Origin: Bradyrhizobium yuanmingense
Lineage (GTDB): Bacteria > Pseudomonadota > Alphaproteobacteria > Rhizobiales > Xanthobacteraceae
DNA length: 64,000 bases
Assembly (NCBI RefSeq): GCF_900094575.1
Contig: NZ_FMAE01000009.1
Span: 1 to 64,000 of the forward strand
Direction: 5' to 3'
Part shown: positions 16,479-24,494 of the stretch, one piece after another
How positions within the stretch are numbered: position 1 is the stretch's first letter
Layout: each line of letters starts with the position of its first letter
The notes under the pieces: generated by a model
Told to the model about the DNA's origin: nothing
Databases searched by the model: none
Seen by the model: only the letters and a program-made list of their open reading frames with translations
Position numbers and translations under genes: made by a program

Positions 16479-19382
16479 TCAGACGAGCGACGAATCGAGC
16501 ATGAGCCGAGCGGCCTTCAGATCAGCCGTCTCAAACCCTTCCGAGAACTTCGCATAAGTCGCGGCAAGCTCCTCCAGGTGACTTAGCGTTCCCTGCTCGC
16601 GCCTCAGGCGCACCATCGACATATCAGTCCGCAATCGCCAGGAGAGCGCGCCCTGCTGGTCAGCCAACGCAGCCGACGACCGGAGACTTGATTCTGCGGC
16701 ATGAAGATTCCCATTGCGCAGCTCCAGTTCCGCCCGCACGCGCAAGAGCTCCGGCATGTCGAAGGCGCCGCCAGCAAGCTCGATACGCGCGATCGCTTCG
16801 TTCAGTATTCCAAGTCCATCGGACGGTTGCCCGAGTTCGGCCAAGCCCCAAGACAGGTCAGCAACGAATGCGGAGGCGTAGAGCTCGTAGCGATCAGCAT
16901 GCAGGCGCGGAAGTGCGATTCTCAGCGACTCGACACCGCCGCGCAAATCCCCGCCGGCGATCATCGTCTGCGCCCGGAAACCGGCCGCGACCGCCTGGTA
17001 GGGCGCGAGGCCATGCAGGCCGGCATGCGTTTCGAGCCGACCGGCCATCGCCTCGACCGCGGTCCAGTCTCCGATCCACCCGTACAGCGAGGCGGACCAG
17101 CAGAGCGCTATACAGTGCATGACGACATCGCGAGGCGCGCCGGCACCCGTCAGTGGGCGAACACAATCCACGGCTCGATCGGGAAAGCCGCGCAGCCACA
17201 ACACGCGAGCAAGCGGTATCTGCGGTGTTCTGGAATAGGCAAAATGGCCGGGTCGCGCCCCGCGTAGCGCCGCGTCGTTGCGAACGCCTTCGTCCAAATG
17301 AAGCTGCGCCTCGGCCTGGTTGCCGACGAGATGATGGGATACCCCGATGAGGGCCTTTGCGCCGGCGATCCCCGCCGCATCACCGATCAGACGAGCGACG
17401 CGCTCGGCCTCAAGTGCCACCGGCAGCAGATGCCGATAATCGCCTGTCCGGCGATAGAACATGTTCAATCGCGCCAACAGCCTGAATGTGTTGGCGTCGT
17501 CTCCGATCGCGGCCGCGATCTCGAGTCCGCGTCGAAGTGCGGCCTCGGCTCGCTCGCCATTGCGTTCCGTGAACATGAAGGCATGACCGAGCGTGGCTTG
17601 AAGCTCCAGCTCCCACTTGCCTCCGCGGTGACGGTCGTCGAGAACGGCAAGCGCGCGCTCAGACCAGATGCGCGCCTCATTAAGCAGGTTGAGCTCGACG
17701 AACAGACGTGCACAACTGCCTGCGAGCGGAACACGAAGTTCGCCACCGTCGTCGTGAGCGTAGCTCCATTGAAGCGCGGCACGGGCGTCTGCCAACAGGC
17801 TGCCGCGGCCGAGCGCAGGCAACATCCGATCTGCAGAGGCAGAATCGGCCATGCCCGCTTCGAGGGAGCGGTGAATGTGTTCGGCGTGACGCCGCGCGAC
17901 GTCCTGGGCTTGGCCGCTCTCACCGAGCTTGTGGAGCGCATAGGCGCGGGTGGCGTCGAGCAGGCGGAAGCTTCGCGACAAGCGGCTCGGTTGCGTCGAC
18001 AACAAGGACTTGGCTACGAGTTGCTCCAGTGCGTCGACGGCGCCTTCGACAGGCTCCCCCTCTTCCACCACGACGGCAATTGCATCCTGCCGCGTAAAGG
18101 GCCCGGCAAAAATGGCGAGACGCTGAAGGACCAGCCTCTCGGCCTCGCCGATCAGACCGAAACTCCAGTCAAGCGTGGCGCCGAGCGTCTGTTGTCGCGG
18201 CGGCGCCGTGCGTCGGCCCCGCCACTCGAGCTTGAGCCGGCCATCGAGCAATGTTGCTATCTCCCGCAAGCCGTAAACGCCAACGCGTGCGGCAGCGAGT
18301 TCGATCGCCAGCGCAATGCCGTCAAGCTTGCTGCAAATCTCGGCAAGAACCTCCGCATCCTGATCGGTGATATCCAAGCGGTGGCCGGCAGCAGCTGCAC
18401 GTTCGGCAAAAAGACGCGCGGCCGGATAGCTCAGCACCTCACCGGCGTTGAGCCGAGCGCCCTGCGGGGGGCCTGGTAGCGGAACGAGTTCGTAAATGTG
18501 CTCTCCCTGCACCAATAGCGACTCGCGACTGGTCGCAAGAATGGTGATGTCGGATGCCTCGCGGTGAATCGTCTCTGCCAGACGTGCGACATCTTCAATC
18601 ACATGTTCGCAGCTATCGAGCACGAGAAGCAGGCGACGTCCGCGAAGAAAGTTGATGATGCTTTCGGTTGGATCGGCGTGATGAACGACGAGGCCAAGAG
18701 CGGCGGCCACCGTGGTGGCAACGAGCGTTCCATCCTTCAGAGGACCAAGATCGAGAAAGTGGATTTTCCCCTCGAACTCCTCCCACATCTTATGTGCGAT
18801 CGCGATGGCAACGGTTGTCTTTCCAATGCCGCCCGGTCCCCTCAGAGTGACGAAGCGCTCGCTCAGCAGACGTGCCGAGAGCTCGGCCAGGACGTCCTCT
18901 CGTCCGACCATTCGGTCGAGGCGATATGGGAGTGCGGATGGCGGGTCTATCGCCCCGGCCTGGGTCTGCGGGATCTCCGCCGGCGGCGAACTGCGTTCGC
19001 CCCGTCGCACGGGCGCGACGAAGCAATACCCTCGGCTCGGAATATTGGTGATATAGCGGGCTCCCTCCTTCCCATCGCCCAGGGCTTTCCGGAGTTCGGC
19101 AACGTGCACGCGCAGGCTGATCTCTTCTACCGCGAGGCCAGCCCACACATATGCGAGGATGTCACTCTTCGGCACGACTTCGCCGGCGCGATCCACGAGC
19201 AGGCGCAGGATGTCAGTTGCCCGGCTGCCAAGCTTGACTGGCAACCCGTCCTTTTCGAGGATTCGTGATCGAAGAGAAAACGGGCCGAACGTGACCGGAT
19301 CGAAATCCCGACCTGCCCCGGTGTTGCTGTGGGGGGAGCCGGTCGCTGCTTCCGGCTGTGTGCTGCTCTTGGGAGAGTTCAT
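16479..19382 (-). CDS. Winged-helix / NB-ARC-like ATPase / TPR transcriptional regulator, copy 2
   Basis: A regulator of about 967 residues from the chosen start, paralogue of 8671-11520. Its order is: OmpR-type winged helix at ~30-125 (VTFGPFSLRSR...GSRATDILRLLVDRAGE...HVAELRKALGD...IPSRGYCFVAPV), Walker A RGPGGIGKTTV near 184, LLLVLDSCEHV near 256, GIALAIELAAARV near 355, WSFGLIGEAERLVLQRLAIFAGPF, then a long TPR-like helical C terminus. ATG 19382 (MNSPKSS...) gives an N terminus like copy 1, but its upstream AAGG is weak; the frame is open to 19541. Likely binds the same class of CTAAC sites; which copy controls which unit is unknown. Confidence 0.88.
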   Translation of the reverse strand: MNSPKSSTQPEAATGSPHSNTGAGRDFDPVTFGPFSLRSRILEKDGLPVKLGSRATDILRLLVDRAGEVVPKSDILAYVWAGLAVEEISLRVHVAELRKALGDGKEGARYITNIPSRGYCFVAPVRRGERSSPPAEIPQTQAGAIDPPSALPYRLDRMVGREDVLAELSARLLSERFVTLRGPGGIGKTTVAIAIAHKMWEEFEGKIHFLDLGPLKDGTLVATTVAAALGLVVHHADPTESIINFLRGRRLLLVLDSCEHVIEDVARLAETIHREASDITILATSRESLLVQGEHIYELVPLPGPPQGARLNAGEVLSYPAARLFAERAAAAGHRLDITDQDAEVLAEICSKLDGIALAIELAAARVGVYGLREIATLLDGRLKLEWRGRRTAPPRQQTLGATLDWSFGLIGEAERLVLQRLAIFAGPFTRQDAIAVVVEEGEPVEGAVDALEQLVAKSLLSTQPSRLSRSFRLLDATRAYALHKLGESGQAQDVARRHAEHIHRSLEAGMADSASADRMLPALGRGSLLADARAALQWSYAHDDGGELRVPLAGSCARLFVELNLLNEARIWSERALAVLDDRHRGGKWELELQATLGHAFMFTERNGERAEAALRRGLEIAAAIGDDANTFRLLARLNMFYRRTGDYRHLLPVALEAERVARLIGDAAGIAGAKALIGVSHHLVGNQAEAQLHLDEGVRNDAALRGARPGHFAYSRTPQIPLARVLWLRGFPDRAVDCVRPLTGAGAPRDVVMHCIALCWSASLYGWIGDWTAVEAMAGRLETHAGLHGLAPYQAVAAGFRAQTMIAGGDLRGGVESLRIALPRLHADRYELYASAFVADLSWGLAELGQPSDGLGILNEAIARIELAGGAFDMPELLRVRAELELRNGNLHAAESSLRSSAALADQQGALSWRLRTDMSMVRLRREQGTLSHLEELAATYAKFSEGFETADLKAARLMLDSSLV

Positions 19383-19682
19383 TCCGGGTGCGCGCCTTAT
19401 CGCCAAGGATACGGCGAGCGCGCGGCACTGCGTAACCTCGACTGCGATTTCGGTGAGCCAGAGTATAGGCAGGGCCGGACCGAAACTCAACGGATCCGCG
19501 CGAGTCGGTTTCCGGCTTTGGGCTGCCCATCTTGAGCTCAATCAGCGCCTATGGCGACGCTCAAGGCGACACGTGTCGGCATTCGACCGAACGGCGCCCA
19601 CCAGCCCATGCGACGGCCCGTCGAAATCAAGGACGGCATTGCCGCACATGGCAAGGCCAGCTGCCTTCGATCGATCGGAAGA
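19383..19682. other. Region upstream of regulator copy 2
   Basis: No gene is supported. It contains a perfect 12-bp palindrome, CGACACGTGTCG (19567-19578), and no CTAAC tandem site. The long regulator frame reads through to 19541, so a longer N terminus cannot be excluded. Confidence 0.5.
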
Positions 19683-20519
19683 TCAACCACGTTCCGAGAA
19701 CCTCGCTTCAGCCACCGCCTGGCCGAGCCTCATCTCGGTTTCGGATCGGCGCTGTAATCCTCGTTCGAGGAGAGATGCCGCGCGTTTCCGGGTGCCAGGG
19801 TGAGCCACCGATGTAAAAAAAGCCAATAACGAAGGGGGGAAGACCGCATCTGCCGGCAAAGTGACCTCATCCATCAAGGCCTTGGCACCTACGATGGCGT
19901 GCTTCTCGAACGAGGCAAGACGACGCGCAAAGGATTCAACAAAGGTGGATAGCTCCCCGTCCGGCAAGGCTCTGTTGACATAACCATAGCGTTCGGCGAG
20001 CTCCGCCGAGAAGTCGTCCGCGCCCAAGATCACCTCCAACCCACGCCCACGGCCCATCAGACCAGCCAACCTCGCCATGGGATTGCCGCCCGGCACCGCA
20101 CCGAGGCCCACTTCGAATTGCCCGAGGATTGCACGCTCGCGGCTGGCGAAGCGCATGTCGCAGGCCAGCACGAACTCGCTCCCGGCCCCGCGGGCGCGCC
20201 CGCGAATCTCCGCGATGGAGGCAACCGGCGCACGTGACAGCCGAACGAGCAGGTCGATCCAGGGATGCATGCCCGTGGGACCCGGCGGCATCGCGGCGAC
20301 TTTGCGCTTGTCCGCGAGCACATCCCAATGCGCCAGGAAGAAATCCGGATCCGCGCTTCGGAACACCACGACCTTGATCTCTGCATCGCTTTCGAGCTCC
20401 GCAAGCAGATCCTGCAGTTCGCCGATCGTGTCGGGATCAATCAGATTGATGGGCGGGTTATTGAACGTCGCCGTCCAGAGGCCGGAAGACGGCTTGTCGA
20501 TGGTGATCTGTCGAGCCAT
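19683..20519 (-). CDS. Crotonase-fold protein (enoyl-CoA hydratase/isomerase family), copy 2
   Basis: A 278-residue protein paralogous to 4475-5323. NNPPINLIDPDTIGELQDLLAEL opens the fold, IRGRARGAGSEFVLACDMRFASRERA is the oxyanion region, and LGAVPGGNPMARLAGLMGRGRGLEVILGADDF the second core segment. As in copy 1, the usual catalytic Glu pair is not evident. The start has AAGGGAA about 8 nt upstream. It lies 60 bp downstream of the isochorismatase-fold gene in a minus-strand operon controlled by operator site 6. Two copies under the same kind of operator suggest parallel branches or subunits. Confidence 0.87.
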   Translation of the reverse strand: MARQITIDKPSSGLWTATFNNPPINLIDPDTIGELQDLLAELESDAEIKVVVFRSADPDFFLAHWDVLADKRKVAAMPPGPTGMHPWIDLLVRLSRAPVASIAEIRGRARGAGSEFVLACDMRFASRERAILGQFEVGLGAVPGGNPMARLAGLMGRGRGLEVILGADDFSAELAERYGYVNRALPDGELSTFVESFARRLASFEKHAIVGAKALMDEVTLPADAVFPPSLLAFFTSVAHPGTRKRAASLLERGLQRRSETEMRLGQAVAEARFSERG

Positions 20520-20579
20520 TGAGTTTTCCCTTCCAGTCAGGAAAGACGATTCAGAACGGGGGACATGCCGACGAGAAGG

Positions 20580-21227
20580 TCACGCGGCTGACGCTGCGGA
20601 ATTCATTGCCGACAACGCCTCGACGATTTCCTGCGTGGTCACGATCGCGCTGGCGTAGTTCGGCATGTTGATCTCCAGCGCGGCCCGCATCATGTCGTCG
20701 GAATAATCGGCAACTGCGTCCTTGACGACCGTCACGTCGTATCCGAGCTCGGCAGCAAAGCGCACGGTCGCCTCTATACATGTGTGAGCGACCAGCCCTA
20801 TGACGATCAGCCGCTGGATACCATGCCGCTTGAGCTGCAGGTCGAGGTCGGTATTCGCGAAGCCGCTAGAACACCAATGTTCGTCTGCCACGATCTCTCC
20901 GGGCGCCGGCACGAATTCCGCGCGAAACTCTCCACCCCAGGTGCCGAATTCGAAGCTCTTGTTATTCCAGGCTCTCCTTTGAATTGGGGCGATGTATTTC
21001 CAGGAGGCATAATCGCCGGGCCGGTAGCGGTGATGCATGGCATAACAAACACGAATGCCGGCGTCCCGAGCAGTCTGTAGCACCTGGATCATGTGCGGAA
21101 CGCAGTCGTTGCTTTCGGCCACGGCCTTGATCCGGGGCCAGATCTTGCCTCCCTCCGAGATGAAGTCGTTGTAGGGATCGACCACCAGCAGGGCGGTGAT
21201 TTCCTTCTCATAGGACAGTTGTGTCAT
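20580..21227 (-). CDS. Isochorismatase-family cysteine hydrolase
   Basis: A 215-residue cysteine hydrolase of the isochorismatase/nicotinamidase fold. The general base Asp is in ALLVVDPYNDF near residue 17, and the nucleophile in GLVAHTCIEATVRFAAELGYDVTVV. Start ATG 21227 is supported by AAAGGAG 5 nt upstream; the same frame is open far upstream but overlaps the next gene. It lies 17 bp after the 175-residue gene at 21245-21772. Possible activities are amide or enol-ether hydrolysis of a small substrate; context gives no clear choice. Confidence 0.88.
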   Translation of the reverse strand: MTQLSYEKEITALLVVDPYNDFISEGGKIWPRIKAVAESNDCVPHMIQVLQTARDAGIRVCYAMHHRYRPGDYASWKYIAPIQRRAWNNKSFEFGTWGGEFRAEFVPAPGEIVADEHWCSSGFANTDLDLQLKRHGIQRLIVIGLVAHTCIEATVRFAAELGYDVTVVKDAVADYSDDMMRAALEINMPNYASAIVTTQEIVEALSAMNSAASAA

Positions 21228-21244
21228 CGAACTCTCCTTTCGGG

Positions 21245-21772
21245 CTACCGGTTGTTCTGCAGCGCCGCGCGCTCGATGCTGGCGGCAAACAACGGTGTTT
21301 CGCTCTGGTTGTGAGCGATCGAGAAGGGCTGGCGCTGCGCCCGGAACAGCTCGAACGGAATGCCCTGCTTGCCGATGAACGTCATGAACTCGTCCGTGGC
21401 ATGGGTTTTGACCCTGTTGGTGAACTCGCATTTTCCAGGTTCGATTTCCTTGACGCTCAGCTCCCAGGTCACGTGAATGGTGGTCCGCCCGTTCGGCGTG
21501 AAGACGTCGGATGTGGAGTCGAGGATCAGGTGATCTTTGCGGCCGAGCGTTTCCACGTAATGCTGAACCATGAGGCTGCCGCCGATGATCTCGACATTGA
21601 TCGACATGCGCTTGCCATCGGACGTGGTCGTGAAGCCCGCGGCGATATGCGCAGGCGAACAGCCCTGATATTCGCGCTCGGACAGATTGAAGCACCAATT
21701 GGGGATATCGATCCGATCGATCGGCGCATTGATGATGGCGGTGAAGCTGGAATCGACGATCTGGTTGTTCAT
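21245..21772 (-). CDS. SRPBCC-like protein of unknown function
   Basis: A 175-residue protein. The start SSFTAIINAPIDRIDIPNWCF resembles the first strand of START/SRPBCC ligand-binding proteins. The middle has strands such as HLILDSTSDVFTPNGRTTIHVTWELSVKEIEPGKCEFTNRVKTHAT, and the C terminus is helical. The start at 21772 (GGGAGAT 7 nt upstream) was chosen over 21895. It is first in the operon with the isochorismatase-fold and crotonase genes, and operator site 6 lies 148 bp upstream. I place it only tentatively in SRPBCC. Confidence 0.75.
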   Translation of the reverse strand: MNNQIVDSSFTAIINAPIDRIDIPNWCFNLSEREYQGCSPAHIAAGFTTTSDGKRMSINVEIIGGSLMVQHYVETLGRKDHLILDSTSDVFTPNGRTTIHVTWELSVKEIEPGKCEFTNRVKTHATDEFMTFIGKQGIPFELFRAQRQPFSIAHNQSETPLFAASIERAALQNNR

Positions 21773-21920
21773 CTCTTGATCTCCCAATGTGTTGCATGTC
21801 ATCGGCACGTTCGAGCCGAAGTCTTTCGCGGATCCGCACGGGGCAGATCCTCGTCGTACATTCGGCATTGGATTGCCGCTGTCCTGCGAACACATTGCTA
21901 CGGGCGGCCGCCGTTTGCTC

Positions 21921-21955
21921 GTTATGCGTTGTTATGGTTCGTTAGCTTCCGCGAG
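21921..21955 (-). promoter_or_regulatory. CTAAC tandem operator, site 6 (four elements)
   Basis: On the minus strand: CTCGC (21955-21951), CTAAC (21945-21941), ATAAC (21935-21931), ATAAC (21925-21921), all in 10-bp register and facing the operon 21772-19683. With site 1 this is the most complete copy. Confidence 0.65.
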
Positions 21956-22060
21956 ACGGCTCGATATGCGAGGATTGCCACGACGAACCCGATGCACGGG
22001 CTCGTCTCGGGAGCTGCCATGAAGCTCGGCATTTCCTTATTCCGGGCCGAGTTCCAGTGT

Positions 22061-23290
22061 CTACCGTTCGCGGGGCGCAAGCGAGACGCCAAGATCGATC
22101 GCCAGTGCGAGCATCAGAGCGGCGCCGCCGAGTCCAAAAAGGACCGAATAGTCACTTCCGGCCTGTGCGAAGATCCACGAAAATCCGTAAGCAGCAACCG
22201 CCTGGAACAGGGCAAAGCTGGTCGTGGCGTGGCCCCACCTCGCTCGCTGTTGCTCAAGCGAGTGCGGCGCCAGTTCATGCACCCGTCCAAGGACCAGGGG
22301 CACGATCCCGGGCGTGAAGGCACCGACCACCACGCTTGAGACGATCAGTGACGCCGGCGCCGTGCTGACAGTGGGCAGCAGCACGGCCGCGGTCTCGACC
22401 AGGAACGCCGCGCGCAAAGCCGGACCGAATCCAGACCGGTCGCCCAGGTGGCCGGTGACGAGTGGCCCGACGACTGCGCCCAAGCCGTAGAGCACCCAGT
22501 AGCGGGACCCCGCGGCGATGCCCTGGCCAAGGCCACGCGCTACGAAATCGACGATGAAGACCATGTGCGGCACCAGGGCTACCGCATTGAGGCCGTACTG
22601 GAGCAGGAGCGCGCGGGCAGCCAGCGAGCCACGATGGTGCTTCGCGTCATGCAAAGGCGTGGCAACAGGTTTGGCCTCCACAGGCCAATTCCACCAGCTC
22701 GCGAGCGTGAGGAGCGCCGAAAGAAGACCAAGACCGTACCAGCTCTGCGACAAGCCCTGCTGCAGCAGCAACGGCACCAGCGTGCCCGATGCGGCCACTC
22801 CCAGGCCCACGCCAGCGAAAATCACGCCCCCGACGATGCCGCGCCGGGCGGCGGAAGTGTGCGGCAGGATGACGGAAGCCGACAGCACCATGATGATGCC
22901 GCCGGTCAGGCCGGACAGGAAGCGCCAAGCGAAGAACCACGCAAACGACAGCGGCGTTGCGCTTGCAAAAAAAGAGAGCGTAGCAAGCAACATCATCGCC
23001 CGCAGCGTGCGGACCGCACCGATTCGGGTCGCGAGAGCCCGCGCCGCGAGCGCGCCGGCGAGATAGCCGGCCAAGTTCGCCGCACCGAGATAGACGACAT
23101 CTGACGCGCCGAACCATTTCGCTGCAATGAGCGCCGGAATTAGAGGCGTGTAGGAAAACCGTGCGAGCCCGAGGCCGACCAGCGACGCAGACAAGCCTGC
23201 TACGGCGTATCGCCAGGTTGATCGTGAGTCCAACTCCGGTCGCGGGTGCAACCGGGGCTTGATGTGCCGCTTCGTATCTGCAGTGGTCAT
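22061..23290 (-). CDS. MFS transporter, YbfB/YjiJ family
   Basis: A 409-residue major-facilitator protein with about 12 hydrophobic segments. The N-terminal VGLGLARFSYTPLIPALI signature of the YbfB/YjiJ family is clear, as is GHLGDRSG in the loop after the central segment. GGAGGATG precedes the ATG. It is the last gene of the minus operon SDR-tautomerase-MFS (31 bp gap), divergent from a LysR gene. It probably takes up or exports the substrate of the SDR/tautomerase pair, which is unknown. Confidence 0.9.
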   Translation of the reverse strand: MTTADTKRHIKPRLHPRPELDSRSTWRYAVAGLSASLVGLGLARFSYTPLIPALIAAKWFGASDVVYLGAANLAGYLAGALAARALATRIGAVRTLRAMMLLATLSFFASATPLSFAWFFAWRFLSGLTGGIIMVLSASVILPHTSAARRGIVGGVIFAGVGLGVAASGTLVPLLLQQGLSQSWYGLGLLSALLTLASWWNWPVEAKPVATPLHDAKHHRGSLAARALLLQYGLNAVALVPHMVFIVDFVARGLGQGIAAGSRYWVLYGLGAVVGPLVTGHLGDRSGFGPALRAAFLVETAAVLLPTVSTAPASLIVSSVVVGAFTPGIVPLVLGRVHELAPHSLEQQRARWGHATTSFALFQAVAAYGFSWIFAQAGSDYSVLFGLGGAALMLALAIDLGVSLAPRER

Positions 23291-23321
23291 GTCATCCTCC
23301 TGCGCGCGAAACCCGGGCGGA

Positions 23322-23558
23322 TCAGTCCGTCCGCGCGGCTCGGCGGCGCCGGAATTCCGGCACGGGCAGGCCGCCCCAGCCCCAATTGTCGGTGTCGACC
23401 TCCTCGATCACCACGAAAGTGGAGTCGAGCGGCTTGCCGAGCACGTCGCGCAAGAGCTCGCTCGATCCCTTGATCAACGCAGCTTTTTCCTCCGCCGTGA
23501 GCGACGCCGCTCCCGGCTTCGTTCCCTCGCGGGTCACTTGAATGGTAACGATTGGCAT
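23322..23558 (-). CDS. 4-oxalocrotonate tautomerase-family protein
   Basis: A 78-residue tautomerase. The mature N terminus would be Pro-1 (MPIVTIQVTREGT), the catalytic base of this superfamily, and the rest has the usual beta-alpha-beta length. A GCGAGA-type site precedes the start. It lies between the SDR (15 bp) and MFS genes. Enol-keto isomerisation of a 2-oxo acid-type intermediate is expected; the C-terminal Arg-rich tail RRRRAARTD is unusual. Confidence 0.88.
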   Translation of the reverse strand: MPIVTIQVTREGTKPGAASLTAEEKAALIKGSSELLRDVLGKPLDSTFVVIEEVDTDNWGWGGLPVPEFRRRRAARTD

Positions 23559-23573
23559 GGTCTCGCTCCGCGT

Positions 23574-24284
23574 TCAGTGACCTGCGCTCTGGCCGCCGTC
23601 GACATGCAGGATCTCGCCGGTGACAAAGGAGGCACCCTCGAGGTAGAGCACCGCATCGACGATGTCCGACATCTCACCCATGTGGCCGACCGGGTGCAGC
23701 GCGTCGAGCTGCGCATGCGTCGCGACCGGATGCATCGGCGACTTGATGATCCCGGGCGACACGGCATTCACACGGATGCCGCGCTTGGCATACTCGATCG
23801 CAAGCGACCTGGTCGCGGCATTCAGCCCACCCTTGCTCAGCGAAGCCAGTACCGACGGCACGTTCGAGTTGGCCTGATCGACCAGCGTCGTGGTGATCTG
23901 GACAATGTGACCCGACCCCTGCTTCTCCATTTCCGCAATCGCGAGTTGCGTGACGTTGAAGAAGCCCGCGACGTTTGTGCCCATCACCGCCGCATAGTCC
24001 TCGGCCGTGTATTGCGTGAACGGCTTTGCGACGAAGATGCCGGCGTTGTTGACCAGCGTGTCGACCCGACCGAAGCGGGCGATCGCCTGCGAGACGGCGC
24101 GTTCGGCGGTGGAGCGATCGGCGATGTCGCCGGCAACGGCGAGGACGTCATCGTCGTCGGATGGCTTGATGGAGCGCGCCGTCGCCACGACGCGGTAGTT
24201 GCGATTGCGAAAACCCTGGACCAGGGCTGCGCCGATACCCTGCGACGCACCGGTGATGATGGCAACCTTCTGCTCGATACCCAT
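23574..24284 (-). CDS. SDR-family oxidoreductase with altered active site
   Basis: A 236-residue classical-length short-chain dehydrogenase. The cofactor motif is ITGASQGIGAALVQGF and NNAGIF is intact. At the active site, where a YxxxK pair is expected, the sequence reads SVLASLSKGGLNAATRSLAIEYA: Lys is kept but the Tyr position is Ala, and the preceding Ser of the triad is within a TTT run. C-terminal GIIKSPMHP is typical of the family. CAGGAG precedes the start. It may bind NAD(P) without classical catalysis, or use another acid. First gene of its operon, 210 bp from the divergent LysR gene. Confidence 0.88.
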   Translation of the reverse strand: MGIEQKVAIITGASQGIGAALVQGFRNRNYRVVATARSIKPSDDDDVLAVAGDIADRSTAERAVSQAIARFGRVDTLVNNAGIFVAKPFTQYTAEDYAAVMGTNVAGFFNVTQLAIAEMEKQGSGHIVQITTTLVDQANSNVPSVLASLSKGGLNAATRSLAIEYAKRGIRVNAVSPGIIKSPMHPVATHAQLDALHPVGHMGEMSDIVDAVLYLEGASFVTGEILHVDGGQSAGH

Positions 24285-24494
24285 GAGAGGCTCCTGTTGC
24301 TGGTTGAAAGCTCCGCCAGCGCCGGCTGGCTTGCCTCCTCAGCTACGCTGCGGCGGCTTGCTTGCGAATATCCGCGGCCCGGCAGACACTCTTTCGCCAG
24401 GCGAACGAATGCGGGGCTGGCGCCTCGAGGTGGTTGTCGCGACAAGGCTGAACGCCTAGCCTGCCACCGGAATGTGATGGTGCGGCAGGAAGGC

